Positions 35,278 to 43,582 of a DNA stretch of 64,000 nucleotides are shown here, piece after piece. The translations under genes and the position numbers were made by a program. How positions within the stretch are numbered: position 1 is the first letter of the stretch; the number at the start of each line of letters is the position of its first letter. Source of the stretch: JBDKFK01 sp039798745 (GTDB taxonomy: Bacteria; Patescibacteriota; Microgenomatia; UBA1406; GWC2-37-13); NCBI GenBank assembly GCA_039798745.1, contig JBDKFK010000004.1, positions 21,266 to 85,265 of the forward strand, in the 5' to 3' direction. The notes beneath the pieces are model-generated. The model had not been told where the DNA came from. It saw only the letters and a program-made list of their open reading frames with translations, and ran no database searches.

Positions 35278-35625
35278 ATGAATAATGTATGCTTGATAGA
35301 TAAACATTGTAAGCCATGCGAGGGAGGCGTTCCTCCTCTGAGCCAGGAAGAAGTAACGCGCCTTTCTTCGGAACTGAAACTTGAGTGGAACGTGACGGAA
35401 GGTAAAAAAATATCACACCTATTTAAGTTTAAAGATTTTGTACAGGCTATAGCATTTGTTAATGCTATCGTCCCGCTCGCCGAGCAGGAAGGTCATCATC
35501 CTGATATCCAGATCTCTTATAATAAGGTAACTATCGATTTATGGACGCATGCTATAGGCGGGCTCTCAGAAAATGACTTTATATTAGCATCTAAAATAGA
35601 AGCTCTTGATTTAGCAAAAGCCTGA
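35278..35625 (+). CDS. Pterin-4a-carbinolamine dehydratase family protein
   Basis: 115 aa from the ATG at 35278, placed by the -10 box. FKFKDFVQAIAFVNAIVPLAEQEGHHPDIQISYNKVTIDLWTHAIGGLSENDF carries the HHP...W.TH catalytic motif of PCD/DCoH. The N-terminal CLIDKHCKPCEGGVPPLS is the standard PCD start. In organisms with no aromatic hydroxylase, such proteins may recycle pterins or act in molybdopterin metabolism; neither is evident here. Confidence 0.88.
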   Translation: MNNVCLIDKHCKPCEGGVPPLSQEEVTRLSSELKLEWNVTEGKKISHLFKFKDFVQAIAFVNAIVPLAEQEGHHPDIQISYNKVTIDLWTHAIGGLSENDFILASKIEALDLAKA

Positions 35626-35628
35626 TGC

Positions 35629-35634
35629 TATTAT
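35629..35634 (+). promoter_or_regulatory. Extended -10 box (TGCTATTAT)
   Basis: TATTAT with upstream TGC overlapping the end of the PCD gene and ending 9 nt before the ATG at 35644. Confidence 0.4.
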
Positions 35635-35643
35635 CTTGATAAT

Positions 35644-36273
35644 ATGTCTAAATATCTGATAGAGTTTTTGGGAGCATTCTTTTTGGTTCTTACAATTGCA
35701 CTCTCTGCAAATCCGCTCGCGATTGGCGTGGTACTTGTGGCAATGGTTTATATGGGTGGATATATCTCTGGAGCTCACTATAATCCTGCTGTAACTCTTG
35801 CCGTATATCTTCGTGGAAAAATAGAGCTCGTCCCTGCGCTGCTTTATATGCTGTTTCAGATTCTCGGAGGATTTGTTGCGGCCTTAGTGGTGGGGTATGT
35901 GAGCGGTAAAATGTTTACACCTGCCCCGGGACCGGAAGTTACCGGACAAGCAGTTTTTCTCATAGAGGCGCTCTACACCTTTGCGTTGGCTACGGTGGTT
36001 CTTCATGTCGCAACATCGGTGGGAACTGAGGATAATGAATATTATGGGTTAGCGATAGGATTTACTGTTATGGCTGCCGCATTCGCTGGAGGTCCTGTTT
36101 CGGGTGGTGTATATAATCCCGCCGTCGCTATAGGACCTATGCTGCTGGATACCGCAAACATAGGAGCGAATACTTCACATTTATTGCTATATATCCTTGG
36201 ACCTTTGACCGGCGGAGCGCTCGCAGGGCTTACATACAACGCGATGACGGGGTCAAAGATTAGAGGAAAATAA
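35644..36273 (+). CDS. Major intrinsic protein (aquaporin/glycerol facilitator family)
   Basis: 209 aa with six membrane helices and two half-helices: SGAHYNPAVTLAVYLRGK and SGGVYNPAVAIGP supply the two NPA boxes lining the pore. The residue after the second NPA is Val rather than the Arg of the usual selectivity filter (NPARxxG in most aquaporins; here NPAVAIG), which would alter selectivity. It resembles aquaporin-like channels of CPR and cyanobacteria. Confidence 0.85.
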   Translation: MSKYLIEFLGAFFLVLTIALSANPLAIGVVLVAMVYMGGYISGAHYNPAVTLAVYLRGKIELVPALLYMLFQILGGFVAALVVGYVSGKMFTPAPGPEVTGQAVFLIEALYTFALATVVLHVATSVGTEDNEYYGLAIGFTVMAAAFAGGPVSGGVYNPAVAIGPMLLDTANIGANTSHLLLYILGPLTGGALAGLTYNAMTGSKIRGK

Positions 36274-36319
36274 CTGAGTGTAAAAACCCTCAATATGTGA
36301 TACAATATATATCACAATA

Positions 36320-36345
36320 GGCAGGCTTACTGGCCTGTCTTTCTT
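36320..36345 (+). terminator. Intrinsic terminator or attenuator before typA
   Basis: 7-bp stem (with one G-U pair) and 6-nt loop followed by TCTTTCTT. Upstream, GTGATA...TATCAC (36297-36315) forms an inverted repeat spanning a TACAAT box at 36301-36306. It either ends the aquaporin transcript or sits in the typA leader. Confidence 0.45.
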
Positions 36346-36408
36346 ATTACTAAATATTAGTGCCGAATACTGCTACGTATCAGTTATTCTGCCGGTTTAT
36401 ATATCATT

Positions 36409-38235
36409 ATGGAAATTCGTAATATCGCTATTATTGCGCACGTAGATCACGGTAAGACTACACTGGTCGACGCTTTATTAAAACAGACTCACACATTCAG
36501 AGATAATCAACGCGAGATGACTCAGGATCTTATTATGGATTCCAACGATCTGGAACGCGAAAAGGGCATTACTATACTTGCAAAAAATACCTCGGTTTTT
36601 TATAAAGACGTTAAGATCAATATTATTGATACTCCCGGCCATGCAGACTTTGGTGGTGAGGTTGAGCGTGTTATTAACATGGCAAGTGGCGCGATTCTTC
36701 TTGTAGACGCAGCCGAAGGACCGTTACCTCAAACCAAGTTTGTACTTAAAAAAGCTTTGGAAGCTAAGCTTAAGGTAATACTTATTATTAATAAAATCGA
36801 CAAAAAGGATGCTCGCCCCATGGAAGTGATTCGACTGGTAGAAGATCTGTTCCTTGAGTTGGCACAGGATGATGACGCTCTGCACTTTCCCATACTTTAT
36901 GCAGTCGGGAGAGACGGCAAGGCATTTTTAGAGTTACCTGAAAATTATACAAGCGACACACCAGGAGATCTCTCACCGTTATTTGATACTATTCTAAAAG
37001 AACTTCCTAACAGCGCAATAAATGAAAATGAGCCATATCAGATGGTTGTTTCTACTCTAGATTACGATAATTACGTGGGTAAATTATGTATCGGAAAAGT
37101 AACCCGTGGAACTCTAGAAAAAGGTAAATCTATAGTACTGGTGAACGAAAAAGGAATTATCGGCACATACAAAGCTTCAAAACTCTATACAAGCATGGGC
37201 TTGCAGAGACTGGAAGTAGATAAGGTAACCTCAGGAGACATCATTGCTATTGCAGGTATTCCAGAGATGACCATAGGACAGACCGTAACTGACCCTGCAA
37301 CACCAGAAGCGTTGCCAAGTATAAATGTTGAAGACCCAACAATCAAAATAAGTTTGGGACCGAATACCAGTCCATTTGCCGGTAAAGAAGGTAAATTTTC
37401 TACCTCCCGCCAGATACGTGAAAGACTTATGAAGGAAAAAGAGACCAATCTGGGTCTGAGAATTGAAGATGAAGAAGAGGGTGTTGGCTTTACCGTGCAT
37501 GGTAGAGGAGAGTTACATTTAGCTGTTCTTATTGAGACAATGCGCCGTGAAGGATTTGAAATGCAGGTGTCTAAACCGCACGTAATCTACAAAACTATCG
37601 ATGGACAGGTATGCGAGCCATTTGAAGAAGTAACTATAGACGTTCATCAGGATTTTGTCGGTATCGTATCGGAGGAAATGGGAAAACGTAAGGCTATAAT
37701 GCAGGATATGGTAAAAGATCACAACGACAATACACGTCTTACCTATAAAATATCTAGTCAGAATCTTATCGGTATTCGTAATACCTTACTTACTAAAACA
37801 AGAGGTACCGCCATTCTTAATACATATCTGCTGGGATACGAACCCAAAGGTACTAAAATGGAAAATATTAGAAACGGTGCTCTTATCGCAGTAAAGCCGG
37901 GAACAACGTTGGGATATGGTATCGCGAATGCTCAGGATCGTGGTACATTGTTTATAGGTACCGGAGTTGATGTGTATGAAGGGATGATAGTTGGAGTAGC
38001 CAGTAAAGTACAAGATATTGAGGTTAATGTCTGTAAAGAAAAACAACTTACCAATAACCGTTCATCCGGTGAAGGGGTAAATATACAGCTTACTCCGCCC
38101 ACACCTATGAGTCTCGAGCAGAGTCTGGATTTCATCAATGATGACGAACTTCTGGAAGTAACGCCTCTCAATCTGCGTATGAGAAAACGTGGACTTACGG
38201 CGTCTGCGAGACGGGTACAAAAAAGACAAGACTAA
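36409..38235 (+). CDS. typA: Ribosome-associated GTPase TypA/BipA
   Basis: Translational GTPase involved in ribosome assembly and stress adaptation. G1 AHVDHGKTTLVDALL, switch I EKGITILAKNTSV, G3 DTPGHADFGGEVER, G4 NKIDKKDARP; then domains II-V and the BipA-specific C-terminal domain (GYGIANAQDRGTLFIGTGVDVYEGMIVG, LTNNRSSGEGV). Length 608 is normal. It is preceded by a 135-nt leader with a hairpin and palindrome. Confidence 0.96.
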   Translation: MEIRNIAIIAHVDHGKTTLVDALLKQTHTFRDNQREMTQDLIMDSNDLEREKGITILAKNTSVFYKDVKINIIDTPGHADFGGEVERVINMASGAILLVDAAEGPLPQTKFVLKKALEAKLKVILIINKIDKKDARPMEVIRLVEDLFLELAQDDDALHFPILYAVGRDGKAFLELPENYTSDTPGDLSPLFDTILKELPNSAINENEPYQMVVSTLDYDNYVGKLCIGKVTRGTLEKGKSIVLVNEKGIIGTYKASKLYTSMGLQRLEVDKVTSGDIIAIAGIPEMTIGQTVTDPATPEALPSINVEDPTIKISLGPNTSPFAGKEGKFSTSRQIRERLMKEKETNLGLRIEDEEEGVGFTVHGRGELHLAVLIETMRREGFEMQVSKPHVIYKTIDGQVCEPFEEVTIDVHQDFVGIVSEEMGKRKAIMQDMVKDHNDNTRLTYKISSQNLIGIRNTLLTKTRGTAILNTYLLGYEPKGTKMENIRNGALIAVKPGTTLGYGIANAQDRGTLFIGTGVDVYEGMIVGVASKVQDIEVNVCKEKQLTNNRSSGEGVNIQLTPPTPMSLEQSLDFINDDELLEVTPLNLRMRKRGLTASARRVQKRQD

Positions 38236-38244
38236 ACGAGGGTG

Positions 38245-38250
38245 TATAAT
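38245..38250 (+). promoter_or_regulatory. -10 box (TATAAT)
   Basis: Perfect TATAAT, ending 6 nt before the ATG at 38257; leaderless start predicted and the reason for choosing that ATG. Confidence 0.5.
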
Positions 38251-38256
38251 AAGGGT

Positions 38257-38490
38257 ATGTCAGGAGAACGTGGTTCTGCATATTCGCCGGAACTATCAGA
38301 GCGTGAGTTAGCAGATGCTGCTAAGCGCGCTGATGAAATGAGAGAGCTTGTTACTTCACGTGCCGATCTTCGCCAACTCGAAGAAAATATAGCTAATATA
38401 TTTTCTGCTGTTGAGCTGGGTATTATTCCTTGGGATATCGCGATACGTGTACTTCATGGGCTATCTACCGTGAGTTTTGACGAAACCTAA
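38257..38490 (+). CDS. Small hypothetical protein
   Basis: 77 aa, soluble, likely helical (SERELADAAKRADEMRELV, ADLRQLEENIANIF), not recognised. The end overlaps the convergent membrane glycosyltransferase by 26 nt. Confidence 0.5.
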   Translation: MSGERGSAYSPELSERELADAAKRADEMRELVTSRADLRQLEENIANIFSAVELGIIPWDIAIRVLHGLSTVSFDET

Positions 38491-39961
38491 AAATGTGGTA
38501 GTTTTCTATCTTCTTTATGTATTGGAGGTTTTTATAAAATGTGGGCGCGCGAATTTTATAGTCTTCAATCTGAGGATCTACCAGCGATACAAAGTGAGGA
38601 GTGCCGTATTGCTTAAAAAATGTACGAAACGAAGAGTCGCTGATGGGCATGACGTAGGTACTCATTGCGGCAAATGGTTCGTTTATAATCCAGTGTACCG
38701 GATAAATTCCAGGAGCATTCCCGACCAGTTTATATAGAGTGTGAGATGCGTTGAGAAATGTATATTTTGGTTGAAGTACGAAACTGTTATAGCCCCACCA
38801 TATGTTGAGAACTATGTCTGCTCCTACACAAAGACCAATGACCGTTATATAAAGATTCCCGTAGATCGTTGACATATCTTTCACGCGCTTCCGGCGAAAG
38901 AGCGAGGCAACAATTATTATAATCGGAACGATCGCGGAAATGAGAAACCGCGCATACTTGTCGGGCATTGAAAACATATGAACCAGGAATAACACCAGCC
39001 ATAACGCCGCGAGCGAGGCAATAGATATTTCATATGAGCGGCGCTTGTTTAGATGAAAGTATAAGGCGGCAATAACTCCTCCTATAAGTGTTGGCATGTA
39101 GGTCCAAAATGGAGAAACTACAACAAGGCGCAGTTGTGTAATAGCGTATGACGGTACAAAGAGCGCCAGCCGAGGACGATTGCCGCCGATTGTTGCTTTG
39201 TAATTAGCATACCAGATATCCTGGTTTGGAGCCCAGATATGTACAGCATATAAGAGCATGCATATCGAAAGTATAAACATGAATCCAACAGTTATATGTA
39301 GATATTTTTTCACATTCTTTGTTTGTACGAAGTCATATAACCACGAAATAACAATTACCCCCAGAATGCCGGCTCCCGATTGTTTTGTAAAAAATGCAAG
39401 CATAAAGCATAGAGCTGTAATAGATCCCCACATAACGTATTTCCGACTAGATTTGAGCGTCATATAACAGGCAATGAATGTAACCAGAGAAAACAACACC
39501 ATCGTGCTTTCGGGAAGCGCAGATCGGCTTATTGCAATACTGAAGTAGTTAAGGGATAGTAACAGTACTGCGACTGCAGATGGTAGAGTGCCCCATACCA
39601 CATATAAAAATCCACCGAGAATAGCGATAGTAAGTGTAGAAGAGACTATTGAAACGGCACGGAACCCATAGTTATGCAAGTCGAATACGTAGAGTCCTGC
39701 TACTTGAAGTCGAGGATATACGGGCATTATAGCTCCGTAACTGAGAGAATCTTTGTTCCAGCTGTTGTACAGATAGTAATTTCTAGCAGCGTACGAGTGC
39801 AAGCCCTCATCTTCTGTATTTATAAAACGATCTGAGAAGGGATCTGCCTGCGGATGAACAACTCGGAAGAATATACCAAGAAACAAGCCACTGATAGTTA
39901 TAAATAGAAGCAATTTTCCTGTCATACTCTTCATACGTACCCGTATATTACCGTTATTCAT
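38465..39961 (-). CDS. Polytopic membrane glycosyltransferase (GT39-like)
   Basis: 498 aa from the ATG at 39961 (a TTG at 39973 would add four residues). About ten to twelve membrane helices. The first extracytoplasmic loop has FINTEDEGLHSYAARNYYLY, with the acidic DE pair of GT-C/ArnT enzymes. Predicted to use polyprenyl-phosphate sugars outside the membrane. It is divergent from the acetyltransferase gene, with 28 bp between start codons. Confidence 0.72.
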   Translation of the reverse strand: MNNGNIRVRMKSMTGKLLLFITISGLFLGIFFRVVHPQADPFSDRFINTEDEGLHSYAARNYYLYNSWNKDSLSYGAIMPVYPRLQVAGLYVFDLHNYGFRAVSIVSSTLTIAILGGFLYVVWGTLPSAVAVLLLSLNYFSIAISRSALPESTMVLFSLVTFIACYMTLKSSRKYVMWGSITALCFMLAFFTKQSGAGILGVIVISWLYDFVQTKNVKKYLHITVGFMFILSICMLLYAVHIWAPNQDIWYANYKATIGGNRPRLALFVPSYAITQLRLVVVSPFWTYMPTLIGGVIAALYFHLNKRRSYEISIASLAALWLVLFLVHMFSMPDKYARFLISAIVPIIIIVASLFRRKRVKDMSTIYGNLYITVIGLCVGADIVLNIWWGYNSFVLQPKYTFLNASHTLYKLVGNAPGIYPVHWIINEPFAAMSTYVMPISDSSFRTFFKQYGTPHFVSLVDPQIEDYKIRAPTFYKNLQYIKKIENYHIFRFRQNSR

Positions 39962-39977
39962 TTTATTTTGCAATTTG

Positions 39978-39983
39978 TATAAT
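39978..39983 (+). promoter_or_regulatory. -10 box (TATAAT) of the acetyltransferase gene
   Basis: Perfect TATAAT ending 6 nt before the ATG at 39990, inside a 28-bp divergent spacer. Confidence 0.5.
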
Positions 39984-39989
39984 GATCAT

Positions 39990-40595
39990 ATGAAAGTACC
40001 CATGAAGGATAAAGAAGGGAATACAATGACCATTGAAGTGTTTATAACAAAAGCGTTGAACCGTTTTCTTAATATAGTGCTTGAATGTAATATCTTTCTT
40101 CTTACCTTGTTTGGATATATACCGTCACACTTCATACGAAAATGTGTGTACCGTTTAAGCGGCATAACCATAGGCAAAGGATCGACTATTCATATGGGTG
40201 CGAAGTTTTATGACCCTGTTAATATTACTATCGGAGAAGACACAATAATAGGCGAGGGTGCGGTTCTGGACGGAAGGGATGAACTCACTATAGGTAATCA
40301 TGTAGATATCGCATCTGAAGTAATGATCTATAACTCCCATCATGATATAAATGATGAGCACTTTTCTGCTATATCCGCGCCTGTCGTAATTGAAGATTAT
40401 GTTTTTATAGGACCGCGCGCGATTATCTTACCCGGTGTTACGATCGGTAAAGGCGCGGTTGTAGCCGCAGGAGCTGTTGTTACTAAGCATGTTCCTGATG
40501 GAGTTGTAGTAGGTGGTGTTCCAGCAAAGAAAATAAGTGAACGGAAGCTGAAGACATTTCAGTATAAACTAGGAAGAGCTCGCTGGTTTAGGTAA
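39990..40595 (+). CDS. Hexapeptide-repeat acyltransferase (WbbJ/maltose-acetyltransferase-like)
   Basis: 201 aa. After a hydrophobic N-terminal helix (FLNIVLECNIFLLTLFGYIP), a left-handed beta-helix of hexapeptide turns (ITIGEDTIIGEGAVLDGRDELTIGNHVDIAS, GVTIGKGAVVAAGAVVTKHVPDGVVVGGVPAKKI) is visible. MIYNSHHDIND holds the catalytic histidine of the LacA/NodL/WbbJ group. Likely O-acetylates a surface sugar. Confidence 0.87.
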   Translation: MKVPMKDKEGNTMTIEVFITKALNRFLNIVLECNIFLLTLFGYIPSHFIRKCVYRLSGITIGKGSTIHMGAKFYDPVNITIGEDTIIGEGAVLDGRDELTIGNHVDIASEVMIYNSHHDINDEHFSAISAPVVIEDYVFIGPRAIILPGVTIGKGAVVAAGAVVTKHVPDGVVVGGVPAKKISERKLKTFQYKLGRARWFR

Positions 40596-40602
40596 CCTTC
40601 AT

Positions 40603-42015
40603 TTAATCTGCCTGTCCTACAAGAAATACTGCCTGCCATGGACGGTACGCTGACACAAATGTATCGGAGATGATAGTTTGGTTGTCGCGTGTTACTTTGT
40701 AGTTGAATGTTGCTCTGGCGCCCGGAGCTGACCAATCTACCTGTTTTACTACACCCTTTTTAAGGGTTGGATCATCCTGGTATGCGGGCGGCGGAGGCGG
40801 TTGGTTATTGGAAACTACCGGCTTTGATATCTCCACGGACCGATTATCTTTTTTGCCATACATCTTAAAAGTTAGTATATTATTCTCTTCGTCTACTGCG
40901 GTAAGTATGAGGATGGAGGATGGAGTGTCGTTTTTTATTTTAAGATCCACAGTTGGCGCAAACACAGTCGCGTCGAGTCCGGGTGCTGCATCGTTTTCGT
41001 AGTAATGTACTCGATAAGCATGCGCGTGTCGTTCGATAATAGGTAGCCCCGCGTTCATAGCTGCTCTAAAGAGCGTTGTGGAAACCTGACATACACCGCC
41101 GCCATCGCCTAACACAGTCTTTCCATTTTTTATGATGTATGCCGGTTGGTAGCCTGTAAGGGCCGAGATGTCTCCTATAGTATCAACAAAGGAGAATACT
41201 TTATCTTTGGGTATAAGCACTCCATTGAATTTTGACGCAGCCAGTATAACATTATGAACACGTCCCGGAATAGAGCCGCTATAGTCGGACTGTCCTTCAG
41301 CAATCAGTTCTTCAATACCGAATTGGTTAGCCTCACTTAACGTTATCTCCGGTTCAATAACAGAGTCTACAAGAGCAATTTGTATATTCCCGGGTTTTTG
41401 TTTCAGGTCACGGATCCGTAGGTCGATATCTTTGAGTAATTTATCACTGTTAAGTTTGAGTCCTTTTTCTTCCTGTCTGAATGTAACAACACGTCCATCT
41501 TTGAAATCAAAAAGCGCGTTTTTGGCCGGTTTGTTATAGCTTTCTTCAATATCTTCTATAAACTCAGTGACAGGTGTCTTATCGTACTGGACCGAAGTGG
41601 AAAACTCGAACTTTGCAAGCTTTAAGAGAGATGAGAGTTTTTGATATATCCGGGTTGAGGCATTTGGTGTTCTTCCAATAAGAAACGCGCGATCCACCAT
41701 ATCCCTGCCGTTTATACTTACCTGCAGAGCTGTAGCCTCAAATGTTGCTATGGGTTCGTTATGATATAGAACCATCATGCGCGTTGACTTAAGATCTTCA
41801 TTTCTATTGTTGAAAGTCTTCATGAGCTCCTGCTTTGTTTTTTCTCCTACATTTCGGCCGTCTATATATACATTAGGATATACTCGGTCTGCAAGGTAGG
41901 CTTGTTTCTTGAGAAATAGGTGTATCCCAAAAACAGCCAGTGCAATAAGAATGAATCCAATGATTACGATGTTACGTACTATGAATGTGTCTTTTTCTCC
42001 GCGATTTGCTATCAT
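40603..42015 (-). CDS. VanW family protein
   Basis: 470 aa from MIANRGEKD (42015); the longer reading to 42057 would overlap the divergent gene. One membrane segment (IVIIGFILIALAVFGIHLFL), two YkuD-accessory/PG-binding-like domains, then the VanW domain with VFSFVDTIGDISALTGYQPAYIIKNGKTVLGDGGGVCQVSTTLFRAAMNAGLPIIERHAHAYRV, its hallmark. A Pro-rich linker and a G5-like beta domain close it. A cell-wall-associated protein of unknown activity, often linked to peptidoglycan or glycopeptide response. Confidence 0.85.
   Translation of the reverse strand: MIANRGEKDTFIVRNIVIIGFILIALAVFGIHLFLKKQAYLADRVYPNVYIDGRNVGEKTKQELMKTFNNRNEDLKSTRMMVLYHNEPIATFEATALQVSINGRDMVDRAFLIGRTPNASTRIYQKLSSLLKLAKFEFSTSVQYDKTPVTEFIEDIEESYNKPAKNALFDFKDGRVVTFRQEEKGLKLNSDKLLKDIDLRIRDLKQKPGNIQIALVDSVIEPEITLSEANQFGIEELIAEGQSDYSGSIPGRVHNVILAASKFNGVLIPKDKVFSFVDTIGDISALTGYQPAYIIKNGKTVLGDGGGVCQVSTTLFRAAMNAGLPIIERHAHAYRVHYYENDAAPGLDATVFAPTVDLKIKNDTPSSILILTAVDEENNILTFKMYGKKDNRSVEISKPVVSNNQPPPPPAYQDDPTLKKGVVKQVDWSAPGARATFNYKVTRDNQTIISDTFVSAYRPWQAVFLVGQAD
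42010..42015 (+). promoter_or_regulatory. Extended -10 box (TGCTATCAT) overlapping the VanW start
   Basis: TATCAT with upstream TGC ends 6 nt before the ATG at 42022 and physically overlaps the divergent VanW start codon (42013-42015). The spacer between the two coding starts is only 6 bp. Confidence 0.45.
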
Positions 42016-42021
42016 ACATTT

Positions 42022-43542
42022 ATGGACAATAATAAAACAAATTCCGGTGGAAATCAATCACCGGATGACTTCGAACAGCCGAAGCCGATCTTTGAAAGCG
42101 TCCCAGTAGAGGAAACCCCTGCTGAAAACCCTAGCGCAGGCATGCAACCAGAAGAGCTTGCGCCTGAAGTAGCAACTAGCGATGAAGCTTTCTCCAGTGC
42201 ACCTCCTCCTATGCCTCCCGAATTTGGCGGCCCACCTGCAGATGATAACAAAACTAAATATATTATTATTGGCGGCGCCGTGCTCTTTTTTATTATTATC
42301 CTCGTTATTTTGTTGCGTCTTATTTTTGGAGGAAAAAAAGAGGTCGCGACACAACCTGTTGTTCTTTCATACTGGGGCTTGTGGGAAGATACAGCCGTTT
42401 TTAAGCCGTTGATTGATGAATATCAGAAAAAATATCCCAATGTTACTATTAATTACGAAAAATGGAATCCTCAGGACGATTATAGACAAAAACTCATAGC
42501 GCGAAGTAAGAACGGAAAAGGCCCTGACATCTTTAGATTTCATAATACCTGGCTTCCGCAGCTTAATGAAATTGCGGCACCGCTGCCCGCGAGTATTATG
42601 ACCAACGATGAGTTTGAGAAAACATTTTATCCAATTCATGCTCAGGATCTGAAAGTAGATACCTATTATTACGGACTGCCGTTGGAAATAGATGGGCTCG
42701 TGCTTATATACAACGATACTCTTTTTGCCAATGCCGGCATAAATAAAGCACCTTCTAACTGGGATGAGCTGATTAACGATGTAGAAAAATTAACGGTTAA
42801 GGATAAAGACGGAAAATTGATAACCTCGGGTGTCGCTATAGGAACTGCGGGAAATGTGGAGCATTTTTCTGAGATTTTTGGTCTTATGCTCAGACAGAAC
42901 GGCGGCGATATGAAGAGCCTCAATCAACAAGAAGCAGTCCAGACACTTGAAGTCTATCGTAAATTCGCGGAACCGCCTAACCCTTTCTGGGATGAAACCA
43001 TGCCTAACTCTATAACAGCATTTATTCAGGAAAAGGTTGCTATGATACTTGCCCCATCGTGGCAGGTTGCTGTAATAAAAACCGCAAACCCAGATCTGAA
43101 AATAAAAGTTGCTGAAGTGCCAAACGTGCCTGGTGCTGAGAATATATCTATGGCTAATTATTGGGTTGAGGGTGTATCGAAGGTCAGTAAGAACCAGCTT
43201 GAAGCCTGGAAGTTTCTCCGTTTTCTTGTAGAGAAAGAGAATATGACAAAATTATATGAACTTCAAAGCAAAACGAGACTTTTCGGTGAACCATATTCCC
43301 GTATCGATCTGGCAGATAAACTGGACAAAGATCCCTATGTCGGCGCTGTTATTCGTCAGGGTAAAAATTATTTTTCCTATCCCATGGTTACCCGCACATA
43401 TGACAGCGGACTCAACGACCAAATAGTAAATTATCTGCGAGACGCGATCAACGCAACCGAAAATGGCGTATCCTATCAGGAAGCTTTGCAGACTGCAAAA
43501 AAAGGTATTGATACTGTTCTGGATACATATAAAATTAAATAG
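42022..43542 (+). CDS. ABC transporter solute-binding protein (sugar type, membrane-anchored)
   Basis: 506 aa from MDNNKTNSGG. A Pro/Glu-rich cytoplasmic N-terminus (~70 aa), a membrane helix (YIIIGGAVLFFIIILVILLRLIFG), then a family-1 extracellular sugar-binding fold: VVLSYWGLWEDTAVFKPLIDEYQKKYPNVTINYEKW, GPDIFRFHNTWLPQL, and MILAPSWQVAVIK. It is anchored by a helix rather than a lipobox. No permease or ATPase genes are adjacent, so the partner transporter is elsewhere or absent. Confidence 0.85.
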   Translation: MDNNKTNSGGNQSPDDFEQPKPIFESVPVEETPAENPSAGMQPEELAPEVATSDEAFSSAPPPMPPEFGGPPADDNKTKYIIIGGAVLFFIIILVILLRLIFGGKKEVATQPVVLSYWGLWEDTAVFKPLIDEYQKKYPNVTINYEKWNPQDDYRQKLIARSKNGKGPDIFRFHNTWLPQLNEIAAPLPASIMTNDEFEKTFYPIHAQDLKVDTYYYGLPLEIDGLVLIYNDTLFANAGINKAPSNWDELINDVEKLTVKDKDGKLITSGVAIGTAGNVEHFSEIFGLMLRQNGGDMKSLNQQEAVQTLEVYRKFAEPPNPFWDETMPNSITAFIQEKVAMILAPSWQVAVIKTANPDLKIKVAEVPNVPGAENISMANYWVEGVSKVSKNQLEAWKFLRFLVEKENMTKLYELQSKTRLFGEPYSRIDLADKLDKDPYVGAVIRQGKNYFSYPMVTRTYDSGLNDQIVNYLRDAINATENGVSYQEALQTAKKGIDTVLDTYKIK

Positions 43543-43565
43543 CCTAATACCTATTCAGGTTCTGT

Positions 43566-43571
43566 TACAAT
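43566..43571 (+). promoter_or_regulatory. Extended -10 box (TGTTACAAT)
   Basis: TACAAT with upstream TGT, ending 11 nt before the ATG at 43583. Confidence 0.4.
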
Positions 43572-43582
43572 AGTTACATACT

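Noticed and set aside
35644..36273. Glycerol facilitator assignment
   Set aside because: The second pore motif lacks the usual arginine, so substrate cannot be assigned; kept as a general channel family call.
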